Assembly: GCF_003011925.2 (NCBI RefSeq)
Contig: NZ_PXXU01000041.1
Location: 1 to 32,923, forward strand
Reading direction: 5' to 3'
Length of the DNA stretch: 32,923 bases
DNA from: Nitrosomonas supralitoralis
GTDB taxonomy: Bacteria; Pseudomonadota; Gammaproteobacteria; Burkholderiales; Nitrosomonadaceae
Shown here: positions 1-8,763 of the stretch, one piece after another
How the letters are laid out: each line of letters begins with the position of its first letter
Position numbering within the stretch: position 1 is the first letter of the stretch
Made by a program: the position numbers and the translations under genes
The notes under the pieces: model-generated
What the model was told of the DNA's origin: nothing
The model's database searches: none
What the model saw: only the letters and a program-made list of their open reading frames with translations

Positions 1-264
1 GGGCGGAGCCAGACGTACTTGTGCCTAAGCTGTGCCGTGAACACGACATGAGTAATGCAACGTTTTACAAATGCCGCAGCAAATACGGCGGTATGGATGC
101 TCCCATGATAGCCCGGCTTAAAGAAATAGAAGATGATAACAGCAGGTTGAAAAAGATGTATGCCGAAGAACGGTTAAAACCCGAGTTACATCAGGAGGTG
201 CGTGAAAAAAAAAGTGGTAACGCCCCAGCAGCGGCGCGATATGGCCAAACAGCTTCTAAATGAG
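1..264 (+). mobile_element. IS3-family insertion sequence fragment (truncated both ends)
   Basis: This is the 3' part of an IS3-type orfA followed by the first codons of orfB. After the A tract at 205-213 a second frame reads VVTPQQRRDMAKQLLNE, a typical IS3 OrfB beginning. That homology stops at about 264, five bases before the stop codon of the minus-strand cyclase gene. The rest of orfB and the right terminal repeat are missing, and the left end lies outside the window. It is therefore a dead fragment, with no sign that it can still move. Confidence 0.8.
3..263 (+). pseudogene. IS3-family transposase OrfA, 5' cut by window edge, frame-shifted at its 3' end
   Basis: The frame is open from the window edge (AEPDVLVPKL...). 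It carries the end of the helix-turn-helix (LCREHDMSNATFYKCR) and the leucine-zipper segment with RLKKMYAEERLK that follows it in OrfA proteins of this group. Normal OrfA ends in EKKW-stop. Here those codons (aag tgg taa at 212-220) are out of frame because the A run has nine As, one too few or two too many. The protein instead reads on into an unrelated tail ending at 263. The IS3 programmed shift also occurs on A tracts, but this offset is not the usual OrfA-to-OrfB one, so I read it as decay. Confidence 0.7.
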
Positions 265-268
265 ATTA

Positions 269-2152
269 TTACATATTACAAATTCCAGCAACAGAAACAG
301 TTTCTTTGGCTGCAACGATCTGATTTTTACCATTTCTTTTAGCATGAAATAAAGCTTCATCAGTACGTTTAAACAAGCTTTGCTGAGATTCTTCCGGTCG
401 ATATTGTGCCACACCGGCGCTAAATGTAATTAACAGTCGATTATTCTCACTCAAAAAAAATTTCTTGGTTAGGTAGCGACGTATTCTTGCAATTGTTGAG
501 ATCGCTGCATTGAGCACAGAATTAGGTAACAAAATTGCAAATTCCTCCCCCCCGTAACGTGAGATCACGTCTTCTCGACGCACAGTTTCTTTGACTGCTT
601 CTACCAAGTATTTCAATACATCATCACCCACATCATGTCCATTTGTATCGTTTAATTGCTTGAAATTATCAATATCTAATAAGGCAAAGCATAGCGTTCC
701 ATTATTACGAGCGAGAAGCGCAACTTCACGATTAAATGCATTATCAAATCCTCGTCGATTCAATGCACCCGTAAGATGGTCTTCATGCACTTTCTCATTC
801 ATTTCCTGCAACTGTGTTTCAAGCTGATTAATTTGATTTTGAGCTTTGTCAATTTCTCCTCGCGCAAATATCAAATCATTACGATAGTTAAGTACATTAT
901 TTTGCACTTTTTGAGTTTCTTGCATTATCTCTGCAAGCAATTGGTTTATCTCATCAATATCATTAGCTTGATTAATTCTTTCGGAGTAACTTCCTAAATT
1001 GTCGTGATATCCCCCTGCGGCATCTGAAAGTTCTTCAAGATTTGAAATCAGAGAAGTGACCATTTGCCGCATGGCTTCCCTTGCCTTATTTAGACCTTGT
1101 TTTACTTTGCCTTGTCTTTGTATTATTTCTCCAAGCGAGGACTCAACTTGCGCAATTATTTGCCTATCTAGCGGTCTCGATATAACTTTCTTTAGTTTGG
1201 AAATTTGTGATTTAATCCACTGATCCTCCGACAACAATTCACTTGTATTATCCATAAGCATGCTTAACAATTTAAGCAGACTCTGCTGTATATTAGTTTT
1301 ATTCTCATCACCCAGTTCTAGCTTAATACAATATTTATGAAAATCGGCAATGAACTGTTCCATTTCTAGCCTGCTCTGAATTCTTTTAACTTGCCTACTC
1401 AGTATTCTAGCTTCTTCAGCCAGAATTTTGTCTTCAACTTGATTGGCAATAATTTGTTCCAGCATTTGTGCCAGCAATTCTAGCAATTGATCTGTGTAAC
1501 CGCTGATTTCATATTCTTGCGTCAGAATATCCGCTTTGAATTGGAGCGTTTGCTCAAAAGCATACGCATTTTTTGTTGATATCGATACATTTTCCATATT
1601 CTCCTCCGGCTCTTGAGAAATCGACTCCGGCGCTTTCCATGACTGCATTAATGCAATTAATTTGTCATGAATAAGTTCCGGACTGCCAGAGAATTCATCA
1701 AGTACTTGTGTTATTTTTTTTCTTTTGTTCGCACCATCTGAAAATTTTTCTGTACTATCGATTTCATCGAATAGAGTTTTAATCACTTCTACCCAGGAAA
1801 TTGCAGGTATGGATTTTGTTGTGCCAATCCGTGGAATAGTCTCTGTGGAAGTAGTTAGAGTTGCAATACATTTTATCAATGCAGATTTAAAATCAGGCCA
1901 ACTCCTCTCTTTGAGAGCCTGCTCTAAATTATTAGCGCAATTAAGTAAAGGCGGCGTGTGACGCGGAAATTCCACAGCCAATTCTGTTAGTAATTTTGCA
2001 GTAACAGCAAAAATCTTATTATCTCGATGACCTGCTATTTGATTGTACAGTTGATAATAACTTTCAGGAGTAGGTGGAATTTTGAGTATCGCAAGTTGTT
2101 TTAATGTCTCACGGGCAATCACCGAAGGGCTAGCATTAGCATATTGACTCAT
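269..2152 (-). CDS. Diguanylate cyclase, long cytoplasmic GGDEF protein
   Basis: A 627-aa protein expected to make c-di-GMP from two GTP. Residues 1 to about 440 are mostly helical, with no membrane segment and no sensor domain I can name. A coiled coil (about 360-455) leads into the GGDEF domain. That domain starts at DHLTGALNRR (458), followed by the Mg-binding DIDNFKQLND segment and the active site GGEEF at 534-538. An inhibitory I-site RxxD (RRED, 525-528) lies five residues before it, so product inhibition is likely. The ATG at 2152 has a good GGGAGA ribosome site just upstream. The gene's 3' end abuts an IS3 fragment, and the last residues (VSVAGICNM) may have been altered by that event. 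The activating signal is unknown. Confidence 0.9.
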   Translation of the reverse strand: MSQYANASPSVIARETLKQLAILKIPPTPESYYQLYNQIAGHRDNKIFAVTAKLLTELAVEFPRHTPPLLNCANNLEQALKERSWPDFKSALIKCIATLTTSTETIPRIGTTKSIPAISWVEVIKTLFDEIDSTEKFSDGANKRKKITQVLDEFSGSPELIHDKLIALMQSWKAPESISQEPEENMENVSISTKNAYAFEQTLQFKADILTQEYEISGYTDQLLELLAQMLEQIIANQVEDKILAEEARILSRQVKRIQSRLEMEQFIADFHKYCIKLELGDENKTNIQQSLLKLLSMLMDNTSELLSEDQWIKSQISKLKKVISRPLDRQIIAQVESSLGEIIQRQGKVKQGLNKAREAMRQMVTSLISNLEELSDAAGGYHDNLGSYSERINQANDIDEINQLLAEIMQETQKVQNNVLNYRNDLIFARGEIDKAQNQINQLETQLQEMNEKVHEDHLTGALNRRGFDNAFNREVALLARNNGTLCFALLDIDNFKQLNDTNGHDVGDDVLKYLVEAVKETVRREDVISRYGGEEFAILLPNSVLNAAISTIARIRRYLTKKFFLSENNRLLITFSAGVAQYRPEESQQSLFKRTDEALFHAKRNGKNQIVAAKETVSVAGICNM

Positions 2153-2962
2153 AAATATCTCCCGTACGCTTGCCCGAAAAAATCTAGTTGTATAAATATC
2201 AGCAATAACATTTAGTATAGTGATCTCAAATTTATTCAGACCTAGTAATTATCAACAATAAATACAAGATTTCATACGATTACTCACAGTCATGAATAAT
2301 AGGGTCTTTTCATGCGAGTCTTACAATTCCTTTTTGATAAGCTTTGCAGAAATCGTTACAGTATTTATACAGTTATCTAACAGCGGTCTGATTTATTTTT
2401 GTTCTATAAACCATTCTTAGCCTTACTTTTGAAATGGTAATTACGGAATTATGGCTATTTTCTTTATATTTATTCCTACAAAAACTCTTTATGATTAGTG
2501 TGCTTTCAGAATAATATACAACTATTTTATTGGAGAACAACATCCTATAAGATAGTATCCAATAAAAGGATTGCTCTCAATTATATAAGTTTCCATCGGA
2601 CAACTCTTAGCAGTCTGTGACTTTTTATATAAGACAATCCGCAATGATTGTTTTAGCAGCACAATATTAAAATAGAATATTTAATTTATAAAACCAACAC
2701 TACCGGTGATAAAAGAACACATTAGATTATCGACTTTTCCATTTAAATCTGTAAAATCAAGATATTCTTAAGTGCACACTGTTCTTGTTAATTTCTCTTA
2801 TTTAATTAATTTATGAGATTATTAAGAAACATTAAAATTTTTTGTATCCATACTCCTTTAACAACAGCTCAATCTAACTGCAGACAAAAATGAGCCAACT
2901 TCTATTGTATACCCTTAAGTAAGGGTATACGGAGTGATCCAAAATTATTGGAAATAAATAAT
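2153..2962. other. AT-rich intergenic region between divergent genes
   Basis: About 810 bases separate the divergent cyclase and lipoprotein genes. I see no open frame with protein-like character, no tRNA and no IS ends. It is strongly AT-rich. The only clear structure is the 24-bp palindrome at 2907-2930. It probably holds both promoters, but no -35/-10 pair is convincing by eye. A small RNA cannot be ruled out. Confidence 0.5.
2907..2930. promoter_or_regulatory. Perfect 11-bp inverted repeat, candidate operator
   Basis: Arms GTATACCCTTA (2907-2917) and TAAGGGTATAC (2920-2930) are exact reverse complements with a 2-base centre. The centre is too short for a comfortable RNA hairpin loop, and no T run follows, so a dimeric repressor or activator site is likelier than a terminator. 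It ends 32 bases before the lipoprotein ATG. The cognate regulator is not in the window. Confidence 0.55.
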
Positions 2963-3754
2963 ATGAAATTTTTATTCTCATTTGCACCAACTTTCTCAAC
3001 CAGACTTATTAACTCACTATTAACTCGGTTTACACTTTGTCTTTTTACCTTAAGTTTGATCGGATGTGCATTCCATGAACCTGTTCCAAATCCAATTACT
3101 GTAACAGCACCGGAAGCACCTTCTCAGGATGAAGGCTTAAGAAAAGAAATTGATCGTCTGGAGAAGATAATTGCAGAAAAGGATAAAATTATTAATAATC
3201 AAAATATTCGACAAGAGAACCAAGCGCAAACACTGCAAAAAGTCAATAAGGAAGCAACCCGAACGCAAATAAAACTGCATCGATTAGCAACGAAACCAAG
3301 TACCGCCTCCGCAATAGCAGAGACCGAAGTAATCCTGGAAAACCTCAAACAAGTTCAAATCCCTGCGGCCGATAAAATCTTGCAAGTACAAGCACATCAT
3401 CTAGTTGAAACGGCTTCAGTGCTTTTTACTCAAGATCAATTTGCGTCAGCCATGAACTACATTGCACAAGCAAAACACCTGATCGATTTAATTACTCATC
3501 CTGGCAATAAGAAAACATCCGATGAGAATAATCACTTTTTTGAGTTCAATACGCCGATACAATTGCACACAAGAACGAATGTTAATTTGCGCACGTCTCC
3601 AAGTGCCGATGCAAAGGTAATCAGTGCTCTAAAAAAAGACACAGCAGTGTCAGCTAATGCGAGTCTAGGCTCATGGTTACGAGTTCATCTTGACCAGAAG
3701 CAAGGATGGCTTTTTAGTGCAGGACTTGAGGCAAGAGAAAATAACGATCCATAG
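2963..3754 (+). CDS. Outer-membrane-type lipoprotein with coiled coil and C-terminal SH3b domain
   Basis: A 263-aa protein from the ATG at 2963. A TTG 15 bases upstream is in frame but weaker. The N-terminus is a long signal peptide ending in a lipobox, LIGC, with the acylated cysteine at residue 35. A charged coiled coil follows (about 50-110), then a helical repeat-like middle. A bacterial SH3 domain (about 203-258) begins with NVNLRTSPSADAKVI and contains the GSWLRVHLDQKQGWLF core. SH3b domains in such lipoproteins usually bind peptidoglycan or proteins; this one has no catalytic domain, so a structural or scaffolding role is likely. It converges with the membrane cyclase gene, the two stops being one base apart. 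A palindrome (2907-2930) may control it. Confidence 0.8.
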   Translation: MKFLFSFAPTFSTRLINSLLTRFTLCLFTLSLIGCAFHEPVPNPITVTAPEAPSQDEGLRKEIDRLEKIIAEKDKIINNQNIRQENQAQTLQKVNKEATRTQIKLHRLATKPSTASAIAETEVILENLKQVQIPAADKILQVQAHHLVETASVLFTQDQFASAMNYIAQAKHLIDLITHPGNKKTSDENNHFFEFNTPIQLHTRTNVNLRTSPSADAKVISALKKDTAVSANASLGSWLRVHLDQKQGWLFSAGLEARENNDP

Positions 3755-3755
3755 T

Positions 3756-5438
3756 TTAACTATGTTGCTGCTGTTTTACCCTAGATTTAGGAGTAACACA
3801 GTAGACTTGATTGCGTCCGGCATGCTTTGCTTGGTACAACGCACTATCAACTCGAGAAAGCAGCATCGTCAAAGATATGTCTTCTGGTTCACTTTGAATA
3901 ATCCCGATACTTAGCGTAACACTCAGCATTTTATTTAGAGAGCTGCAATGCACATCAGCCACCTGCATTCGTATACGTTCCGCAGTTTTCTCCGCCTCGT
4001 TCACGGAGGTCTCAGTCAGAATAACGATGAACTCATCCCCACCATAACGAGCCGCAAAGTCGACGTTGCGAATTGACTGTGAAATCTTTTTCGCTACAGC
4101 AGCTATGACTTCATCGCCTGCCACGTGTCCGAGGTTATCGTTCAAACTCTTAAAATAATCAACATCAATCATCAGTACAGCAAAAGGTCGTTTATTCCGC
4201 CCATATCGAGCAAGTTGATCGCTAAGGATCACATTCAGTTTATTGCGGTTATAAAGTCCTGTAAGGCTATCGGTAACCGATAGCGTTTCCAATAGTTGAT
4301 TCTTTTTCTGCATAGCAGCGCTCGCCGCATTTATTTCCAGCTGATTTTGCCGCAGCTTATCAGTCATCTGATTAAATCTTTGCGTAAGCTGCCCTATTTC
4401 ATCGTCCTGCGAATTGTTCAATTCGACGTTCAGATCACCCTTTACAATTCTCTCTGTTGCGCTAATTAGTTTCTGCAAAGGGGCCACAATGGCATGGCTC
4501 ATGCGAAAAGCAATTGCAGCTACGATAAAAATCATAATACCGACCAAACCGGCAAATAAATCACGTTGTTGTTCCCATGTCGAATAAATCGATTCATAGT
4601 TTCTGAGCGCAATTATGGTGACAGAAGGTTTCTCTGAAACATAAGCCAGACCGACTACCTTTTCTTGCAGTGGGCCAAGAAAAATTTCGTACTTTCCTGG
4701 GTTATCTTGCAGGCGTTTCATTGTATCGGTGTCAAACGACACTGATTTATTGGCGCCCGGAATCCCGATAGCACTGGTCAACATGATATTTCCAGCTTGG
4801 TCCAACAGCAAAACCTCCCCAGGAGGAGATTTTGCTTTATCCTTTAAGCTTGATTGAATGTCGCGCATATCAAATGTCACGATTAGCGCCCCCAGAATAT
4901 AGTCATCGATCGACAAAATAGGCACCGAAACACTAAAGACTGCGGTTGCATAATCTTTACTCCACTGAGGAGAATTCAATATATCCCCCTGAATGGAAGC
5001 ATCTTCTGGCCAGCTTTGCGATAATTTAACTGAAAAAGGTGATGCCACATTACTTGCAATTATTTCACCTTCTACATCAACCACTGTCAATTCCAATACG
5101 TTCTCTAGCCGTCGATACACTGATTTCAGGTAAAACTCCAAAGCTCGTTGCTGAGCTGCCAATTCAGTTTTTTGCGTTTGGCTTTCTATAGACAACCCTT
5201 CAATAAGAATCTTAGAGGTTGAAATTGATGTTGAAAGATCGCGAGCAACTAGAATCTGCTCTTTAACCCACAAATCCGCTTCCCGACCAGCATAATTAGA
5301 CATTGCACGCAGTTCGCGCGTAACGTTTTCATTGATCATCGTTTCGTTTTGTTGAAACGACAATATACCCAGCCCTGCAGAAGGAATCAGCGTAGCTAAA
5401 ATAGAGAAAACAATAATTTTGCTTTTAATACTTTTCAA
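3756..5438 (-). CDS. Membrane diguanylate cyclase: periplasmic sensor, HAMP, GGDEF
   Basis: A 560-aa inner-membrane c-di-GMP synthase. A first membrane helix (about 8-28) is followed by a periplasmic sensor of roughly 260 residues that looks like a double Cache (dCACHE) domain. A second helix (about 292-312) and a HAMP linker containing VKGDLNVELNNSQDDEIGQL lead to the GGDEF domain. The active site GGDEF is at 466-470 and the I-site RNVD at 457-460, both intact. The start is a TTG at 5438: an in-frame stop lies 15 bases upstream, no ATG is available, and AAGG sits six bases before the TTG. It lies 24 bases downstream of the truncated haemoglobin gene on the same strand, so the two are probably co-transcribed. 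The ligand is unknown. Confidence 0.92.
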   Translation of the reverse strand: MKSIKSKIIVFSILATLIPSAGLGILSFQQNETMINENVTRELRAMSNYAGREADLWVKEQILVARDLSTSISTSKILIEGLSIESQTQKTELAAQQRALEFYLKSVYRRLENVLELTVVDVEGEIIASNVASPFSVKLSQSWPEDASIQGDILNSPQWSKDYATAVFSVSVPILSIDDYILGALIVTFDMRDIQSSLKDKAKSPPGEVLLLDQAGNIMLTSAIGIPGANKSVSFDTDTMKRLQDNPGKYEIFLGPLQEKVVGLAYVSEKPSVTIIALRNYESIYSTWEQQRDLFAGLVGIMIFIVAAIAFRMSHAIVAPLQKLISATERIVKGDLNVELNNSQDDEIGQLTQRFNQMTDKLRQNQLEINAASAAMQKKNQLLETLSVTDSLTGLYNRNKLNVILSDQLARYGRNKRPFAVLMIDVDYFKSLNDNLGHVAGDEVIAAVAKKISQSIRNVDFAARYGGDEFIVILTETSVNEAEKTAERIRMQVADVHCSSLNKMLSVTLSIGIIQSEPEDISLTMLLSRVDSALYQAKHAGRNQVYCVTPKSRVKQQQHS

Positions 5439-5462
5439 ATTAGGCCTTGATCACGTCATACG

Positions 5463-5888
5463 TTATATAGTACGAATCGCCACTGGTCGTTTATCTGGAT
5501 AATTGCTGATTTGATAACCCTGCCATAATCGACCTGCAATAAAAGATGCTATTGAGTTTGCATGTTGCTGCAAATTCGGATTACCAAGCTCCTCAGTTGT
5601 TTGTCGAAAAATTTGAAGCCAGCGCTCAAATAATTCAGCACTAAGTTCTGGCAGCGCAATATGTTTAGGCATTGGTGCGCCACGAAATCTGCTAGTTCCA
5701 CGTAATTGAGCTGACCAGAAATTGGTCATTTGCACAAAATGCGCATCCCAATCAATCACATGCGCCTCGAATATCGGACCCAACGAAGGATCTTTTCTGG
5801 CTTTTGCATAAAAAACTTGCACTAATTGTGCTATATCTTCTTCTGTATATAAACCTGGATTAGGCGTGGAAAAATGTGTTTGATTCAT
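5463..5888 (-). CDS. Group III truncated haemoglobin
   Basis: A 141-aa 2-over-2 globin. It has the group III pattern: the FY pair in QVFYAKARKDPSLGPIF (B-helix Tyr, distal ligand contact), FVQMTNFWSAQLRGTSRFRG, the proximal haem histidine in PMPKHIALP, and the G-helix Trp in ERWLQIF. Members bind O2 and NO and are linked to NO resistance or peroxide chemistry; the exact reaction here is unknown. In an ammonia oxidiser NO is a normal by-product, which would give such a protein a clear use. It is the first gene of a probable operon with the membrane diguanylate cyclase. GAGG lies about ten bases before the ATG. An FNR-like site sits upstream (5916-5929). Confidence 0.9.
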   Translation of the reverse strand: MNQTHFSTPNPGLYTEEDIAQLVQVFYAKARKDPSLGPIFEAHVIDWDAHFVQMTNFWSAQLRGTSRFRGAPMPKHIALPELSAELFERWLQIFRQTTEELGNPNLQQHANSIASFIAGRLWQGYQISNYPDKRPVAIRTI

Positions 5889-6276
5889 AATTTGTCAGTT
5901 ACCTCATTAAAGTTATTGATTAAGATAAATTAAGAATTTTATTAACAACAGAACTATTAAACCAAAGATAATTCAATTGTTGGGAGAAAGTAATTCTTAT
6001 AAGTTCTATTTTGTTTGCATGGCCTTGCTCCACAAATACAATCGCAAGGTTACCTACTCGCATTCTCAACAGGCTTGCTATGATTATTCAAATCCGACTG
6101 ATTCTTCAGCAAAAATTCACAGAAGTATTGAAAATAAAAGCCTTAAAGTATTTCTAGCTGAAACGATCGAGTTTATCTTTCGTTACCTGAATTGTCCAAT
6201 TTGGATTTATTCAGAATTACTCAGAACAGCAAGACAGTAGTATGATCGTTAAGTCTTTCAAGAGATCCCAATTACT
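5889..6276. other. Divergent promoter region, haemoglobin operon / maeA
   Basis: A 388-base AT-rich gap. It carries the FNR-like half-match near the haemoglobin side. A short open frame on the plus strand (ATG at 6019, stop 6238-6240, 73 codons) ends 36 bases before maeA. It has no recognisable motif and no clear ribosome site, so I do not call it a gene. No IS ends or tRNA seen. Confidence 0.4.
5916..5929 (-). promoter_or_regulatory. Possible FNR/DNR-type box
   Basis: TTGATTAAGATAAA matches the TTGAT-N4-ATCAA consensus at nine of ten defined positions. It lies 27 bases upstream of the haemoglobin ATG. FNR/DNR-type proteins respond to low O2 or NO, which would suit a globin gene, but the region is AT-rich and the match could be chance. 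Confidence 0.25.
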
Positions 6277-7887
6277 ATGAAAAATTTACGTGGAAAAGCA
6301 CTTCTCACAGATCCGGCTCATACCAAATCAACCGGATTCACTTATGCAGAACGCGAACTTTACGGCCTGCGGGGATTGCTTCCTTATGATGTTGCAAGCA
6401 TAGATAAACAAATAGAACGTGTATTGGGTAGTTTGCGCTGTAAAAATAGCACTATAGAGAAATATATATTTTTAAATGCCTTACTGGAGCGCAATCAACG
6501 ACTTTTTTATCGAACCATGATTGATCATATTGATGAGATCATGCCGTTAGTCTATACCCCAACCGTTGGAGAAGCTTGCAGTGAATTTGCACATATCTTC
6601 AGGAACGCACAAGGGTTCTATATTTCACCTGAAGACCGTGGAGAAATTGCCACCATCCTAAAAAACTGGCCCGAAGAAGATATTCGAGTTATTGTTGTGA
6701 CTGACGGAGAACGAATTTTAGGTCTGGGAGACTTAGGTGCCAATGGCATGGGAATTCCCATTGGGAAAGTTGCCCTCTATGTTGCATGTTCCGGTATCCA
6801 TCCAGCGCAATGTATGCCGGTCATGCTCGACGTAGGCACCAACAATATAGCTTTGCGGGAAGATCCGCTATATCTAGGCTATCCCTATCCACGCCTTAAT
6901 GGTGATGCCTATCGTTCATTGGTGGATGAGTTTGTCAAAGCAGTGCAATTACGTTACCCAAGTGCATTGATACAGTTTGAAGATTTCTTGTCGCCCCATG
7001 CATTTGAATTTCTAGATCTCTATGCTCAGAAAGTACGTTGTTTTAACGACGATATACAAGGAACTGCAGCAGTTACTCTGGCAGGTATTTATACCTCGTG
7101 CCGAATTACCAAGAAAAAATTCACTGATCTAAACATCATGTTTCTAGGCACAGGATCTGCAGCAAGTGGAACTGCGGAATTGGCAGTGGATGCATTTCGT
7201 GCAGCTGGATTAAATAGATCGCAGGCACAGAAAAGACTTTGGTTTATTGATAGAAAAGGACTTGTTACCGCGCGCAACGAAAACATTAAACCACGCATAA
7301 AACCTTTTGCTCATGAGCACGCTGCTTGCAGTTTTGTTGACGCCATCAATGAAATCAAGCCCGATGTGCTGATCGGCGCAACCGGCGTAGCTGGAACATT
7401 TACTGAAGCTGTTATAAGTAAAATGTCTTCAGTTAATGAACGCCCAGTTATTATAGCCCTATCGAATCCAACCTCGCACACAGAGTGCACGGCTGAACAG
7501 GCCTATCATTGGAGCAATGGGAAGGTCATTTTTGCCAGCGGCAGCCCATTTAACGCTGTACAGTTCAAAGATCACTTATTTAAGCCTGCTCAAGGCAATA
7601 ATGCTTATATCTTTCCAGGTATAGGTCTCGGTATTTATGCCAGTGCCGCCCGGCTAGTAACACAAAGTATGTTTCTGGCAGCCGCTGAAGTATTGGCAAG
7701 CACTGTTTCGGAACAAGAAATCCATAGTGGTTCAGTGTATCCCGCGCTGTCTCGAGTACGCGAAGTATCTCACGCCATCGCTGTAGCTGTCTGCCACGTA
7801 GCTATTCGTGAAGAACTAACAAGTTTGAGTTTGCCGGAAGATATTAGTGGCTATGTTAGGTCATTGATGTATGAACCCAATTACTAG
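6277..7887 (+). CDS. maeA: NAD-dependent malic enzyme
   Basis: A 536-aa large-form malic enzyme, converting L-malate to pyruvate and CO2 with NAD (or NADP). It has the malic N-terminal domain with the catalytic Tyr93 in PLVYTPTVGEAC and the VVTDGERILGLGDLGANGM signature. The metal-binding segment FNDDIQGT (256-263) follows, and then the NAD-binding domain with GTGSAASGTA from residue 291. The NAD loop departs from the common GAGSAG form, so cofactor preference should not be assumed. The length is slightly under the 565 residues of the E. coli enzyme. It stands alone, convergent with serB (30-base gap). In an autotroph it would feed pyruvate from malate or act anaplerotically. The ATG has only a weak ribosome site. 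Confidence 0.95.
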   Translation: MKNLRGKALLTDPAHTKSTGFTYAERELYGLRGLLPYDVASIDKQIERVLGSLRCKNSTIEKYIFLNALLERNQRLFYRTMIDHIDEIMPLVYTPTVGEACSEFAHIFRNAQGFYISPEDRGEIATILKNWPEEDIRVIVVTDGERILGLGDLGANGMGIPIGKVALYVACSGIHPAQCMPVMLDVGTNNIALREDPLYLGYPYPRLNGDAYRSLVDEFVKAVQLRYPSALIQFEDFLSPHAFEFLDLYAQKVRCFNDDIQGTAAVTLAGIYTSCRITKKKFTDLNIMFLGTGSAASGTAELAVDAFRAAGLNRSQAQKRLWFIDRKGLVTARNENIKPRIKPFAHEHAACSFVDAINEIKPDVLIGATGVAGTFTEAVISKMSSVNERPVIIALSNPTSHTECTAEQAYHWSNGKVIFASGSPFNAVQFKDHLFKPAQGNNAYIFPGIGLGIYASAARLVTQSMFLAAAEVLASTVSEQEIHSGSVYPALSRVREVSHAIAVAVCHVAIREELTSLSLPEDISGYVRSLMYEPNY

Positions 7888-7917
7888 CTACACACTTTAT
7901 CAAAGAATTCAGTCAAT

Positions 7918-8748
7918 TCATGCAAACAAATTGATGATACCCTCCAACCCCACATAATTAATCGAATACGTCGCATGCTGTTTGACAATGGGTTTGGCAT
8001 GATAAGCAATGCTGACTCCTGCTTCGGCCATCATGCCCAGATCATTCGCGCCATCCCCAATTGCAATGATCTGTTCACGCTTCAGTCCAAGTTTATCACG
8101 CACTTGTTTTAATACTTGCGCCTTTCCTTCTCTGCCAATAATTTCTCCAACCACTTTTCCGGTCAACTTATTATTTTCAATCTCCAGCACATTGGCAGCC
8201 GCGAAATCAAGCCCCAGTTTTTCCTTAATCCGTTCGGTGAAAAATGTAAAACCACCAGATAGCACCATGGTTTTTATGCCGAATCGTTTAGCTTGTTGTA
8301 ACATTTTCTCGGCACCAGAGCTAAGCCTGACACGTTCATCATAAACTTTTTGCAATGTATCTTGATGCAAACCGCGCAATAGCCAGGTTCTGCGTGTCAA
8401 ACTTTCTTCAAAACTTATTTCACCTTTCATCGTTTGCTGCGTAATCGCAGAAACTTGAGGTTTGATATTTTGCATATCAGCAATTTCGTCTATGGATTCA
8501 ATTGCCAGTAACGTAGAATCCATATCCATCACAATCAGTTTAATATCAGATAGCTCTTGCCCAGGTTTTACAAATGCAAAATCCAATTCCGATTGCAAGC
8601 AATAGTCAGGAATATCATTAGAATACATCGCATTTGTCAAACGGAAGGCTTGACCGGTAATCCGCTCAATTCCATCTGCATGGGACAGTTTAGCGATAGA
8701 TCGCAAATCGCTGTTATTTACTTCCAGACCTTGAATGATTAAATTCAT
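7918..8748 (-). CDS. serB: Phosphoserine phosphatase
   Basis: A 276-aa HAD-superfamily enzyme for the last step of serine synthesis, phosphoserine to serine and phosphate. An N-terminal ACT-like region (1 to about 70) precedes the HAD core. Visible motifs are DMDSTLL (nucleophile Asp and acid Asp), VLSGGFTFF (motif II Ser), the conserved lysine region GREGKAQVL, and GDGANDLGMM (motif IV). The length matches proteobacterial SerB. It begins 15 bases after the HDOD-GGDEF gene ends, on the same strand, so it is probably read from the same transcript. No internal promoter is evident in so short a gap. Confidence 0.95.
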   Translation of the reverse strand: MNLIIQGLEVNNSDLRSIAKLSHADGIERITGQAFRLTNAMYSNDIPDYCLQSELDFAFVKPGQELSDIKLIVMDMDSTLLAIESIDEIADMQNIKPQVSAITQQTMKGEISFEESLTRRTWLLRGLHQDTLQKVYDERVRLSSGAEKMLQQAKRFGIKTMVLSGGFTFFTERIKEKLGLDFAAANVLEIENNKLTGKVVGEIIGREGKAQVLKQVRDKLGLKREQIIAIGDGANDLGMMAEAGVSIAYHAKPIVKQHATYSINYVGLEGIINLFA

Positions 8749-8763
8749 AATTTAGTGATAGAC

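Noticed and set aside
2948..2962. Earlier TTG start for the lipoprotein
   Set aside because: It would only lengthen an already long signal peptide; the ATG at 2963 is the simpler choice.
5977..6240. Open frame of 87 codons upstream of maeA
   Set aside because: Starts at TTG (or ATG 6019) with no ribosome site, no recognisable motif and residue use unlike the neighbouring genes; kept only as a note in the intergenic entry.
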